From CAYZWU01 sp964482235 (GTDB taxonomy: Bacteria; Planctomycetota; B15-G4; CAYZWU01): a DNA stretch of 44,847 nt. Of this stretch, positions 8,347-17,570 are shown one piece after another; positions within the stretch are counted from its first letter, which is position 1, and each line of letters starts with the position of its first letter. The stretch covers positions 1 to 44,847 of the forward strand of contig CAYZWU010000046.1 of NCBI GenBank assembly GCA_964482235.1, in the 5' to 3' direction. A program made the translations under genes and the position numbers. The notes under the pieces were generated by a model. That model was not told the origin of the DNA, ran no database searches, and saw only the letters and a list, made by a program, of their open reading frames with translations.

Positions 8347-8381
8347 AGAAAGAGGCCGGGAAGAGCTCCCGGCCTCTTTCT
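8347..8381. terminator. Bidirectional intrinsic terminator
   Basis: A 14-bp perfect stem (GAAAGAGGCCGGGA with its complement, plus one outer A-T pair) with a 5-nt loop. The A-rich left flank and the TCTTTCTCTT right flank give T-rich ends in both directions. It lies between convergent genes, the nuclease lipoprotein (+) and SppA (-). Confidence 0.8.
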
Positions 8382-8443
8382 CTTAAGAGTAGCAGGTCCC
8401 GAAACAGCCGGCTCGGGCCCTTGGTCCGGTAGAGTTGCGAGGT

Positions 8444-10306
8444 CTATCGGACGATGATCTCCTGCGGCATCATGTAGAGGATGGTCTCTTCACGTGCCAG
8501 GTTGATGAACGTCGAGATGTGCGAGAGAGCTTCCCTGAGCTCGGGCACGGTGGAGAGGACTCCCCACTCCAGGCCGACCAGGCCCGCCATGCCCTGCATC
8601 TGCGTGGAGATGCCGAAGCTCTCCGACAGGGCGTCGAAGAAGTCGGGCGCCTCGGGCAGCTCCAGGGTTTCCCACTTGTCGTCGTCGGTCAGTCCGGCCA
8701 TGGCGCGGGCCACGTTGATGGCGTCGGAGAAGCTTCCGATCTCGTCGATCAGCCCGTTCTCAACAGCCTGGCGGCCGGTCCAGACACGGCCCTGGGCCAG
8801 CTTGTGCACCTGGGCGCGCGTCATATTCCTGCCGGCGGCCACCTTGTCCACGAAATCCCAGTAGAACCTCTCCATGTACCGGGTGAGGAGCGAGATGTCG
8901 ACCTCTTCGGGCGGCGCGAAGGTGGAGAGCATGGCGGCGTTCTTGCCGCGGCTCAGCCGCTCGACCTTGATGCCGAGCTTCTCCAGCGAGCCGTGAAGGT
9001 TCGGGAAGGCGGAAACCACACCGATCGAACCGGTGATGGTCCCCGGCTCCGCCAGGATCACGTCGGCGGCCATGGCAATGTAATACCCCCCTGATCCGGC
9101 CACGTCGGCCATGGAGACGATGAGGGGTTTCTTCTTCTTCTTGGCCTCGCACTGCGCCCTCCAGATCAGGTCCGATGCCAGGCCGGAGCCGCCGGGGCTG
9201 TCCACGCGCATCACGATCGCTTTGACCGTCTCGTCATCGGCCGCTTCCTGGATCGCTTCGACCATGGTGTCCGAACCGATGCTGTGGCTCTGGGAGAAGG
9301 GATCGACGGAGTTCTTGCCCGAGTGGATCGGGCCCGAGGCGTAGATGATGGCGATCTTCGGATTCTTCGACTTGGGCTTCGACTTCTCGGACATGGACGA
9401 CATGATCTGGGAGAAGAGGGCGAAGAAGTTTGTGGTGTCGAGATCGAGGCTCTCGCAGCCGTACTTCCCGACGATCTCCACCTTGTCCGCCTTCAGGTCC
9501 TTCTTCAGGAACTCGTCGAACTGATCCTTGTAGACCACCGCATCGATGAGCCCCAGGGCCTTGGCGGTCTTGGCGTCGAGGAGCGCCTTGTCGATAGCCT
9601 CCTTGACGGTGCATTCCGCAACCCCGCGGCTCTCGGCGATCATGGAGACCGTGGAGTCGTAGAACTCGTCGAGGATGCAGCTCAGAACCTCGCGCAGCTG
9701 ATCGGACATGCCGTCGAGGTGGAAGTTCTCGTATGCGGACTTGTAGTCGCCGATATGATCCACCACCATCTTGAAGCCGATCTTCTCGAAGAGATCCTTG
9801 TAGTAGAGAGACTCGATGCTGAAGCCGGGAATGATCACCATCCCTGCTTCGGGAGTAGCCAGGTGGTCGCAGGTGGCGAGGAGCACCAGGTCCTTGAGAC
9901 CGATCGACTCGGTGTAGGAGTAGATCTTCTTGCCCGAATCCTTGAACGCCTCCAGGGCCGCCCTGAGCTCGCGCACCTTGGCGTTGCCGATGGCAGGCGA
10001 GGAGACTTCAAGGTAGAGGCCTTCGATCTCCTCGTCCTCGGCTGCCTGCTCGATGATGTCGAGCAGCTTCTTGAAGTAGATCGGCGCCGGGCCGAAGGGG
10101 GATGTGGGGGGGAGGGCATCCTCGATCGAGCCGGTAATCACGATCTTGGCCAGCTTGACCGTCTTGCACTCCTCCTTCTCCTCGGCGCTGCAGGCCTTGT
10201 CGGAAACGGTGCCTGCCAGGCTCACACCGCCGAAAAACACCATCGCAAGCAGAGCCAGGGCAACAACCGGAAACCTTCCGGATAACATTCTGTTCCTTGT
10301 CGTCAT
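8444..10306 (-). CDS. Signal peptide peptidase SppA, two-domain type
   Basis: A 620-residue membrane-anchored serine protease of family S49 that degrades cleaved signal peptides. Residues about 8-33 form the N-terminal membrane segment. Two S49 domains follow: the first contains HIGDYKSAYENF, with the general-base lysine at 189; the second contains DVAGSGGYYIAM with the nucleophilic Ser405. This Lys/Ser pair and the total length match the 67-kDa form seen in E. coli. A lysine-rich linker (KSKPKSKNPK, near 309-318) joins the domains. The ATG at 10306 is preferred over the TTG one codon upstream because AGGAG lies at normal distance. The gene appears monocistronic, ending at the terminator at 8347. 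Confidence 0.93.
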   Translation of the reverse strand: MTTRNRMLSGRFPVVALALLAMVFFGGVSLAGTVSDKACSAEEKEECKTVKLAKIVITGSIEDALPPTSPFGPAPIYFKKLLDIIEQAAEDEEIEGLYLEVSSPAIGNAKVRELRAALEAFKDSGKKIYSYTESIGLKDLVLLATCDHLATPEAGMVIIPGFSIESLYYKDLFEKIGFKMVVDHIGDYKSAYENFHLDGMSDQLREVLSCILDEFYDSTVSMIAESRGVAECTVKEAIDKALLDAKTAKALGLIDAVVYKDQFDEFLKKDLKADKVEIVGKYGCESLDLDTTNFFALFSQIMSSMSEKSKPKSKNPKIAIIYASGPIHSGKNSVDPFSQSHSIGSDTMVEAIQEAADDETVKAIVMRVDSPGGSGLASDLIWRAQCEAKKKKKPLIVSMADVAGSGGYYIAMAADVILAEPGTITGSIGVVSAFPNLHGSLEKLGIKVERLSRGKNAAMLSTFAPPEEVDISLLTRYMERFYWDFVDKVAAGRNMTRAQVHKLAQGRVWTGRQAVENGLIDEIGSFSDAINVARAMAGLTDDDKWETLELPEAPDFFDALSESFGISTQMQGMAGLVGLEWGVLSTVPELREALSHISTFINLAREETILYMMPQEIIVR

Positions 10307-10635
10307 CAAATTTCTCCTTAACTACCCGGCTTCCGGGATCTGGTGATCTGGTGAATGGAAATTAGTGTTCTTACAATCTTATTCCTATAACAGTTGGCAA
10401 GTTCGATGCCAAAGTGGTCCGCCAGGGCGGGGTACGATGTCTGCGCTGGAGGCGCGATAGACCGGCAAGCCTTACCCCTTGAGTGAAAAGAGATTGCGAT
10501 GACCGCCCTGAAGGGTCCCGGATGGATTTCCAGGATCGGCCGCACGCAGCCACCGATCATCTCGCTGATTCCGAATCAACAAAAATGCCCGCGATATCTA
10601 TTGTGTGCTGATTTTGCACATTCGCAAATGGGCCA
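10307..10635. other. Intergenic stretch without a recognised gene
   Basis: This 329-base gap between the SppA start and the glnS stop holds no convincing reading frame. The minus-strand frames inside lack ribosome sites and family resemblance. It must contain the SppA promoter, but no strong -10/-35 pair stands out. A short direct repeat of GATCTGGTGA lies near 10337-10356. Confidence 0.6.
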
Positions 10636-12387
10636 TCATTTCTTCTTCATCGCCTTCTCGATCTTGGCCCAGGTGTCGCGAAGCGATACGGTTCGGTTGA
10701 ACACGAGGCGCTCCTCGCTCGAGTCGACGTTGTCGACGCAGAAGTAGCCCTGGCGCTCGAACTGGACGCGGCTCTCCGGCGCAGCTCCGGCCAGGCTTGG
10801 CTCCACGCGGCACTCTCCGAGAACCTCGAGGGAGTCGGGATTCAGGCTGTCGGCGAAGTCCCTGCCCTCTTTCACCTCTGCAGGATTCTCCTTGGTGAAA
10901 AGGTGGCTGTAGAGCCGGACCTCGGCCTTCAGTGCATGGGCGGCCGAGACCCAGTGGAGCGTGGCCTTGACCTTGCGTCCGTCGGGCGCCGAGCCGCCCC
11001 GCGTCTCGGGATCGTACGTGCAGCGCAGCTCCGTGATCTCGCCGGTGGCCTCGTCCTTCACCACCCCGGTGCAGGTGACCAGGTAGGCGTACCTGAGCCG
11101 GACCTCGCGGCCCGGAGCCAAGCGGAAGAACTTCTTCGGGGGATCCTCGCGGAAGTCCTCCCGCTCGATGTAGAGCACGCGCGAGAAGGGGACCTTGCGC
11201 GTTCCCATGGAGGCATCCTCGGGGTTGTTCACCGCGTCGAGCTTCTCCTCCTGGTCCTCCGGATAGTTCTCGATCACCACCTTGAGGGGACGCAGCACGG
11301 CCATCACACGCTGGGCTCGCTTGTTCAGGTCCTCGCGGACACAGTGCTCGAGCAGGGCGATGTCCACCAGGCTGTCGTTCTTCGCCACGCCGATACGCTC
11401 GCAGAACCGCCGGATCGACAGCGGCGTGTATCCCCTTCGGCGCAGCCCCGAGATCGTCGGCATCCGCGGATCGTTCCAGCCGCTCACGCGCCCCTCTTCG
11501 ACAAGCTTCAGGAGCTTCCGCTTGCTCATGATCGTGTAGGAGAGATTGAGGCGGGCGAACTCGATCTGCTGCGGGTGGAAGACCCCGAGCTGATCGAGGA
11601 ACCAGTCGTAGAGCGGGCGGTGGTTCTCGAATTCGAGTGTGCAGATCGAGTGGGTGATCCCCTCGATCGAGTCGGAGAGGCAGTGGGTGAAGTCGTACAT
11701 CGGGTAGATGCACCACTTGTCGCCCGTCCTGTGGTGCGTCTCCCTGCGGATCCGGTAGATCGTGGGATCCCGCAGGGTGACGTTCGGCGACGCCATGTCG
11801 ATCCTGGCCCGCAGCACGTGGGAGCCGTCCTCGAACTCGCCGGCCCGCATCCGCTCGAAGAGGTCGAGGTTCTCCTCGACCGGGCGGTCGCGGTACGGGC
11901 TGTTGCGGCCCGGCTCGGTCAGCGTGCCGCGATACTCCCTGATCTCATCGGCCGAGAGGCTGCAGACGTAGGCCTTGCCGTCGCGGATCAGCTGCACGGC
12001 GTAGTCGTAGAGCCTGTCGAAATAGTCGGAGGCGAAGTAGAGCCTCTCTTCCCAGTCGAAACCGAGCCATTGGACGTCGCTCTTGATCGATTCGACGTAT
12101 TCCACGTTCTCCTTGCACGGATTGGTGTCGTCGAAGCGGAGGTTGCACGTCCGGTCCTCCTGCTCGGCGGCGATGCCGAAATTGAGGCAGATCGACTTGG
12201 CATGCCCGATGTGCAGGTAGCCGTTCGGCTCTGGGGGGAAGCGGGTGGACACGCGGCCCTCGTGCTTGCCTGCCTTCAGGTCCTCGGCAATGATGAGGCG
12301 GATGAAATCGAGGGAGGGCGCGCCGCCGGACTCGGCCCTTTCCCCTTCGTTGTTCGGCTTGGTCATTATCTTATCCTGACTATCCAT
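10636..12387 (-). CDS. glnS: Glutaminyl-tRNA synthetase
   Basis: A 583-residue class I aminoacyl-tRNA synthetase that charges tRNA-Gln directly. Residues 46-65 hold RFPPEPNGYLHIGHAKSI, including the HIGH ATP-binding motif (59-62). The second ATP-binding motif appears as IMSKR (286-290). CNLRFDDTNP (81-90) and the paired C-terminal beta-barrel anticodon-binding region (about 350-560) are typical. The sequence matches GlnRS rather than bacterial GluRS. An alternative ATG at 12366 has a better spaced AGGA and would remove seven residues. Having GlnRS suggests that this organism need not depend on the GatCAB amidation route for Gln-tRNA. Confidence 0.95.
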   Translation of the reverse strand: MDSQDKIMTKPNNEGERAESGGAPSLDFIRLIIAEDLKAGKHEGRVSTRFPPEPNGYLHIGHAKSICLNFGIAAEQEDRTCNLRFDDTNPCKENVEYVESIKSDVQWLGFDWEERLYFASDYFDRLYDYAVQLIRDGKAYVCSLSADEIREYRGTLTEPGRNSPYRDRPVEENLDLFERMRAGEFEDGSHVLRARIDMASPNVTLRDPTIYRIRRETHHRTGDKWCIYPMYDFTHCLSDSIEGITHSICTLEFENHRPLYDWFLDQLGVFHPQQIEFARLNLSYTIMSKRKLLKLVEEGRVSGWNDPRMPTISGLRRRGYTPLSIRRFCERIGVAKNDSLVDIALLEHCVREDLNKRAQRVMAVLRPLKVVIENYPEDQEEKLDAVNNPEDASMGTRKVPFSRVLYIEREDFREDPPKKFFRLAPGREVRLRYAYLVTCTGVVKDEATGEITELRCTYDPETRGGSAPDGRKVKATLHWVSAAHALKAEVRLYSHLFTKENPAEVKEGRDFADSLNPDSLEVLGECRVEPSLAGAAPESRVQFERQGYFCVDNVDSSEERLVFNRTVSLRDTWAKIEKAMKKK

Positions 12388-12562
12388 AGATCCGATCAGC
12401 TCCCGGGAGGCCGTGCGAAAGGAACGTTCCCGGGCTCGTCATCATCATCGGTCTCGACCAACGGATGAACAAGAACAGGGAATTTACACGGTCAAGGGCG
12501 ACAAATGCAAATTCTAATGAGGCCGCCCGAAAAGATCCGCCCGCTTTCCCGTCGCCCTGAAC

Positions 12563-13654
12563 CTACCGGAACATCTGGGTCCAGTGCTTCTCGCTGCATC
12601 CGACGCCGACGACGCGGAATCCCGGATTCAGCATGTTCTTGTGGTGGCCGGGGCTGTAATACCAGGAAATATTGGCATCGATGCCGCTGCGGCTCCCGGC
12701 GTAGATGTTCTCCGCGCTTGCGGCCGTCCCGAAGTTGCGGGCGCGAGCCCAAGGCGTGGCCTTTCCGGGGACGGGCGAGCTGTGGGAGAAGAAGCTCTTC
12801 GTCCGCATGTCCTTCGAGTGGTCGCGGGCGGCCAGGCAGAGCTTCACGTCGGTGCGCAGTGAAGAGAGGCCCAGCAGAAGACGGGTCCGGTTCAGGTCGA
12901 AGATCCCTTCCGCTTCCGCCGGATCGATTTCGGGTGCCGTCTTGTCGTTGGCTTCGAGGACCTTGATCTGCCCGGCCGCGTTGTAGAGCGGGATCACCAT
13001 GGCCCGGCTCTCGAGCTTCTCGAGCCTCTTGCCCTCTTCGTCGACCTTCATCTGAAGGGAGCTCCGGCACTCCACGAGGTAGCGGCTCAACTCCTGGATA
13101 TGCTTGCGCGACGCGGTCAGCTCCTTCGATTCACCGGCCACCGTCGCCGCGGTCGGGAGGAGAAGCTCCCGCAGCCTGGCCAGGGCCGGGTCCGCCACGG
13201 TGGCGATGTCGCCGGAATGAAGGTTCTTCTTTCGGCGCAGCGCCGTCACCGTGCCGCGAAGACGGTCGATCTCGATCTTCTCCTTCTTTCCGGTCTGCTT
13301 TCTCAGTCGTTTCTCCGCGGCCTTTGCCAGCGCCTTGCCGTATCTGTCCGATGCCTTGGCAAGGTCGCTTTCGACCCAGTCGAAGAGCCGCCGTGATGCA
13401 GCGGGACCGAGCACGAGAATCTGGTCGACCAGCGCCATCCTGGCCAGCTGGTCCTTTTCCGTCCTGAGCTCCCTGATCCATCTGTCCACCTGGGCGCGCT
13501 GCTTCCCGTCGAGCCTCTCCGGCTTCTCGTCCCCTTGCGCAGCCGCCAGGAGAGTGAAGGTCAGGCAGACCGTCAGGCAGGTCAAGGCGCGGAGCAGTGG
13601 GGCGCTCCGGGGCACAATTCCGGCTTGCGGCGCGGAGTCATCGATGCGGATCAT
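12563..13654 (-). CDS. Secreted CAP/SCP-domain protein
   Basis: A protein of about 363 residues. Residues 1-40 include a hydrophobic signal segment (LLRALTCLTVCLTFTLLAAAQG), so it is exported. The middle (about 50-240) is helical and charged, with a possible coiled coil. The last 120 residues are a CAP (SCP/PR-1) domain with the two histidines and glutamate typical of the cavity: RDHSKDM, SAENIYAG and SPGHHKNML. Bacterial CAP proteins bind lipids or small ligands; some cleave peptides. The start is uncertain: no clear ribosome site precedes the ATG at 13654, and TTG at 13678 or an internal GTG are possible. It lies 175 bases upstream of glnS on the same strand. Confidence 0.85.
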   Translation of the reverse strand: MIRIDDSAPQAGIVPRSAPLLRALTCLTVCLTFTLLAAAQGDEKPERLDGKQRAQVDRWIRELRTEKDQLARMALVDQILVLGPAASRRLFDWVESDLAKASDRYGKALAKAAEKRLRKQTGKKEKIEIDRLRGTVTALRRKKNLHSGDIATVADPALARLRELLLPTAATVAGESKELTASRKHIQELSRYLVECRSSLQMKVDEEGKRLEKLESRAMVIPLYNAAGQIKVLEANDKTAPEIDPAEAEGIFDLNRTRLLLGLSSLRTDVKLCLAARDHSKDMRTKSFFSHSSPVPGKATPWARARNFGTAASAENIYAGSRSGIDANISWYYSPGHHKNMLNPGFRVVGVGCSEKHWTQMFR

Positions 13655-13797
13655 CTGAGCGGTCCATCTGGAGTCCAAGGGGATCCGGAATTCTCCCGGA
13701 TTTCAAAAGGCTCCAGTATATGGTTGAAAAGCTGTTCTGAAGGAAGAAATTATTTTGATGAGGCGGAGGTGCGAAAGCCGGCTCACCACGATCCGCT

Positions 13798-15021
13798 TTA
13801 CCCCAGATACCAAGGGCGTATAGCAATCCCGTTTCGCATGCGTGATTCATCGCCGCCGTGAACAACGACTCCGCCCACGGCAGGATTGCGTTCCAGGTCC
13901 GTCCACCATCGGAGGCCGGTCACCGTGTCGGATGTGATGGTCATTCCGGACTTTGCCTCCACAGGGATCAACCGGTCGCCGAGGTCGATCAGAATATCGA
14001 TCTCATGGCCGGTGGAATCCCTCCAATGATAGAGCCTGTGCTCCAATCCGATGTTCGAGAATCCTTTCATCAGCTCTCCCGCAACATAGGATTCGAAGAT
14101 CGCGCCGCGCAGAGGGTGGTAGGAAAGAATTTCAGGATCCTTGATTCCGAGCAGGTAGCAGGCAAGCCCGGTATCGATGAAGTGGAGTTTCGGGCTTTTC
14201 CGGAGGCGCTTTCGGAAGCTCGCGTGGTGGGGCTGGAAAAGCGTGATGATAAAACTGATCCGGAGAGCAGTCAGCCAGCGTTTCGCCGTGGGCTGGGTGA
14301 CGCCGACATCCTCGGAGAGCGATGCAATGTTGAGGACTTGACCGGTCCTGGCCGCGGTCAGGCGGACGAAGCGCTCGAAGAGGTCAAGATCCATCACTTT
14401 GAGAACATCCCGGAGATCCCGTTCAACATAGGTGCGATGATAATCTGCCAGCCACGACATGGGATCGAGGTTCTTATCATGAATTCTGGGATAGAATCCG
14501 GTCCAGATCGTTTTCCAGATATCGAGATCGGGCGGGGGCAGAAGCTTGCTTTCAATCTTGTCCAGAATGTCGATATCTACGGGAGGTCTCCCGCAAAGCT
14601 CGGCTGTCGAGAGGGGAAGTAGATGAAGAATCGCGGTACGCCCGGCCAATGTCTGGGAGATCTTCTCCATCAGGAGTAGATTCTGCGAACCGGTGAGAAT
14701 GAAACGTCCCGGTCGGTCATCCTCATCGACATCGACCTGAATATAAGACAGTAATTCCGGTGCGCGCTGTACCTCGTCCAGGATTACCGGATTCTCGAAC
14801 CTGGCCAGAAACCCTCGGGGATCTTCCAGAGCTTCAGCTCTGTCATCCGGTCTTTCCAGGGAAAGGTATCGATGGTCAGGAAAAACAGCACGGACAAGTG
14901 TGGTTTTCCCTGATTGTCTCGGACCCACCAGGGTGACGACAGGCATTTTGCATGCTGCGGCAACTAACCGCTCCGAAAGAGTTCTCTGGAACATGTTGAA
15001 ATTATTAAGGATAGCCTGCAT
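13798..15021 (-). CDS. AAA-type ATPase with DUF4143 domain
   Basis: A 407-residue protein of the common prokaryotic AAA_14/DUF4143 family. Walker A is GPRQSGKT (33-40), Walker B NPVILDEV with acidic residues at 82-83, and FILTGSQN forms the sensor-1 strand. The C-terminal half is DUF4143, which in relatives resembles a nuclease-type fold (residues near GHEIDILIDLGDRLIPVEAKSG). Its cellular role is unknown; many members are found in accessory or horizontally spread loci. Codon usage is visibly less GC-rich than in the flanking genes. Its own promoter and palindrome (15030-15049) argue that it is not simply the last gene of the GH2-GH94 operon. A further ATG at 14994 is possible; neither start has a good ribosome site. 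Confidence 0.85.
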   Translation of the reverse strand: MQAILNNFNMFQRTLSERLVAAACKMPVVTLVGPRQSGKTTLVRAVFPDHRYLSLERPDDRAEALEDPRGFLARFENPVILDEVQRAPELLSYIQVDVDEDDRPGRFILTGSQNLLLMEKISQTLAGRTAILHLLPLSTAELCGRPPVDIDILDKIESKLLPPPDLDIWKTIWTGFYPRIHDKNLDPMSWLADYHRTYVERDLRDVLKVMDLDLFERFVRLTAARTGQVLNIASLSEDVGVTQPTAKRWLTALRISFIITLFQPHHASFRKRLRKSPKLHFIDTGLACYLLGIKDPEILSYHPLRGAIFESYVAGELMKGFSNIGLEHRLYHWRDSTGHEIDILIDLGDRLIPVEAKSGMTITSDTVTGLRWWTDLERNPAVGGVVVHGGDESRMRNGIAIRPWYLG

Positions 15022-15029
15022 TGCGTCAA

Positions 15030-15049
15030 ATCTAATATTAGATATTATA
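15030..15049 (-). promoter_or_regulatory. TATAAT -10 box with adjoining 14-bp palindrome, ATPase gene
   Basis: On the minus strand a perfect TATAAT (15049-15044) is followed directly by ATCTAATATTAGAT (15043-15030), a perfect palindrome covering the expected transcription start; the ATG follows nine bases later. No clear -35 is visible. The placement is that of an operator. Confidence 0.5.
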
Positions 15050-15065
15050 TTTAACGCTCGTTCTT

Positions 15066-17444
15066 TCAGCCCATCAGGATCCGCACGCGGCATTCCCCTT
15101 TATCCTGAAGAGGAATGACCTGCCCCTCGATCGCCTCGCCGTCCACCTCGATGGAGGCGACGCCGTTCTCCTTTTGATCGGGATTCTCGACGTCGATCAG
15201 GTAGCGCGTGCCCCTGAAGGTCCTCTCCACCCGATAGCCTCTCCAGTGGGACGGGATGGCGGGATCGATCTCCAAGCCTCTGTAGGAGGCGCGCACGCCG
15301 AGCATGTAGCCGATTGCCGCCTTGGCCATCCAGGCCGCGGTGCCGGTCTGCCACGAGTGGCTCGCCTTGCCCGGCTCGGTGTGCTCGTCGCTCGTGATGT
15401 ACTGGGAATAGACGTAGGGCTCGGCGCAGAAGGTGTCCGGGTCGACCTGGTTCGGCAGCGTCTTCCTGTAATAGTCGTAAGCCCTGTTGCCGCGGCCGAG
15501 CAGGCACTCGGCCATGATGGCCCACGTGACGGGGTGGCAGAAGACCGCGCCGTTCTCCTTCTTCCCGGCCACGCAGCGCGTCACCAGGCCGATCGAGGGA
15601 TCGATCTCCCTGTAGGCGGGCGCGCAGATCTTCGGGCCGAAGGGCGTGTCCAGCAGCTCCCGGGCGCTGTCCATCGCCTCGATCAGGCGCTCCTTCCCGG
15701 CAACCCGGGCGATCACGGCCCACGACTGGCTGTTGAGGAAGATCTTTCCGGCCCGGCATTCCCGGGAGCCGACCTTCCTTCCCCCGGCGCCGAAGGCGCG
15801 GATGAACCACTTGCCGTCCCAGCAATGTCCGTTGACGGCGGCGGAGAGGTTCTCGCGGAGCGGCACAAGATCGCTGACCAGCGCGCCGCGGCCCGCGAAC
15901 TCGAGGAGCTCGATCAGGGCGTTCAGCATGGCCAAATAGAAGAGGGCGCCCCAGACCGACTCGCCTCCGTCGTCGCCGCCGATGTAGTCGAGGGTGTCGT
16001 TCCAGTCGCCCCGGCCGAAGATCGGGAGACCGTGCTCGCCCAGCTCCCTGCCGGCAAGGCTCGCCACGGCCATCAGGTGGTCGCAGATCGTGCCGCTTTT
16101 CCCGTCGAGAAACGGCTCCTCCTGCTCGAGGATCGCCAGGTCGCCCGTTTCCTTGATGTACTCCGTCACGGCGAGAATGAACCAGAAGGGATCGTCGCAG
16201 TGCCCCGTGCTCTCCCCTTGCCCGTCCGCCGTGAAATGGTGCAGCACCTTGCCCGTGCTGTACATCTGGCGCGACAGGAGGGCGATCCGTTCCTGCGCCT
16301 TCTCCGGATCGGTCGGCGTCACGGTCATGGTGTCCTGCGCCGTGTCCCTGAAGCCGAAACCGCGGCTGATGCCCCAGTAGTAGAAGCTGGCCACGCGGCC
16401 CACATCGAAGGCCACGCGTGCCTGGTAGGGGTTCCAGTAGTTCAGGAAGGCGTCCACATCCCTTTCCGGCGTGCGAACCACGCTGCCCTGGAACCGCCTG
16501 TCCCACTCCTCCTTCATCCGGGCGAAGTCCCGCTCGACATCGTCGCGTTGGCGATACTTCGCAACGGCGGCGCTCTTCTCCTCGTCGAAGCTCGTCTTCG
16601 GAATGACGCCGAGAGAGAAGATCACATCCTCCGCCGCGCCGGGCTCGAGGTCGATGTCCGTGCGCAGGACTCCGACGGCATTGCCGAAATCGGTGCCCTG
16701 GCACGACAGTTCGCCCGCTTCGAGAGCGAGCGGCTTCTCCTCGTTCCGGAAGGGGCCGATGAAGCGCTCGCGGAGCGTCTCGTACTGCAGCACGGGCCGG
16801 TTCACGGTGAAGAAGGCCCACTGGTCCCAGGCCTGGTTCTCCTGCTGCTGCGTCCCCGAGTGCTGCGTGACCCAGTAGGTCTTCGTTGCGAAGAGCGCGT
16901 TCTCCTTCCTGTCGAAGAAGACGCGGTTGAAGTGCTGGTCGTCGCACTGGTTGATCAGGTCGACGTGCCCGTGTCCGAGGCAGAGCTCCACGTACCCGTA
17001 GAGCGAGAGGCGGCGCGGCCGGTCGGAGAGGTTCCGGAGCGTGCCGCTCCAGATCTCCTGGTTCGCGCCCTGGGGAACAAAGAAAAGAACGCGCGAGGCG
17101 ATCTCTTTCACCTCGGCGGTCACGGTGGTGTATCCGAAGCCGTGAACGGCGGTGTACTTCTCGAGATCGCGGCCCACGGGTTGCCAGAAGAGGCTCCAGA
17201 TCTCGCCCGAGTCGCGGTCCCGGACGTAGATGTACTTGCCCGGCCGGTCCGGCGGAACGTCGTTGATACGGTACCGGGTGACGCGGCCGTGGAGGGGATT
17301 GCCTATGTAGCTGATACCGCCTCCGTTGGCCGAGATCAGGGAGAAGTACCTGCCGTTCTGCAGGTAGTTGATCCAGGGCGAGGGAGTGGCCGTGTTCTCG
17401 ATCACGTACTCCCTGCCGTCGTCGCTGAAGCGGCCGTACTGCAT
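15066..17444 (-). CDS. GH94 glycoside phosphorylase (cellobiose/chitobiose phosphorylase-like)
   Basis: A 792-residue enzyme of glycoside hydrolase family 94, which splits beta-linked disaccharides with phosphate to a sugar 1-phosphate. The start at 17444 follows AGGAGG and yields the typical opening MQYGRF...REYVIENTATPSPWINYL. The (alpha/alpha)6-barrel catalytic part holds GRGDWNDTLDYIG (478-489), with the catalytic aspartate in GDWND, and RGFGFRDTAQD (361-371). No signal peptide is seen, so it acts in the cytoplasm on imported disaccharide. Sequence alone does not separate cellobiose, chitobiose and laminaribiose phosphorylases. It follows the hydrolase fusion gene by 126 bases on the same strand. 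Confidence 0.88.
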   Translation of the reverse strand: MQYGRFSDDGREYVIENTATPSPWINYLQNGRYFSLISANGGGISYIGNPLHGRVTRYRINDVPPDRPGKYIYVRDRDSGEIWSLFWQPVGRDLEKYTAVHGFGYTTVTAEVKEIASRVLFFVPQGANQEIWSGTLRNLSDRPRRLSLYGYVELCLGHGHVDLINQCDDQHFNRVFFDRKENALFATKTYWVTQHSGTQQQENQAWDQWAFFTVNRPVLQYETLRERFIGPFRNEEKPLALEAGELSCQGTDFGNAVGVLRTDIDLEPGAAEDVIFSLGVIPKTSFDEEKSAAVAKYRQRDDVERDFARMKEEWDRRFQGSVVRTPERDVDAFLNYWNPYQARVAFDVGRVASFYYWGISRGFGFRDTAQDTMTVTPTDPEKAQERIALLSRQMYSTGKVLHHFTADGQGESTGHCDDPFWFILAVTEYIKETGDLAILEQEEPFLDGKSGTICDHLMAVASLAGRELGEHGLPIFGRGDWNDTLDYIGGDDGGESVWGALFYLAMLNALIELLEFAGRGALVSDLVPLRENLSAAVNGHCWDGKWFIRAFGAGGRKVGSRECRAGKIFLNSQSWAVIARVAGKERLIEAMDSARELLDTPFGPKICAPAYREIDPSIGLVTRCVAGKKENGAVFCHPVTWAIMAECLLGRGNRAYDYYRKTLPNQVDPDTFCAEPYVYSQYITSDEHTEPGKASHSWQTGTAAWMAKAAIGYMLGVRASYRGLEIDPAIPSHWRGYRVERTFRGTRYLIDVENPDQKENGVASIEVDGEAIEGQVIPLQDKGECRVRILMG

Positions 17445-17570
17445 GGTGATGAGCCTCCTCGTCTGAAAACGCCTTTGACCGAGCTCTTGGCTCGAGACTA
17501 TCGGCAAGCCGGGATCTTATCGAGCGGGGAAGCTCGGGTCCAGAACGGTTCGAAATCACTGCCGTCGGAA

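Noticed and set aside
10318..10560. Minus-strand frame between SppA and glnS
   Set aside because: No ribosome site, runs into the SppA control region and shows no family resemblance.
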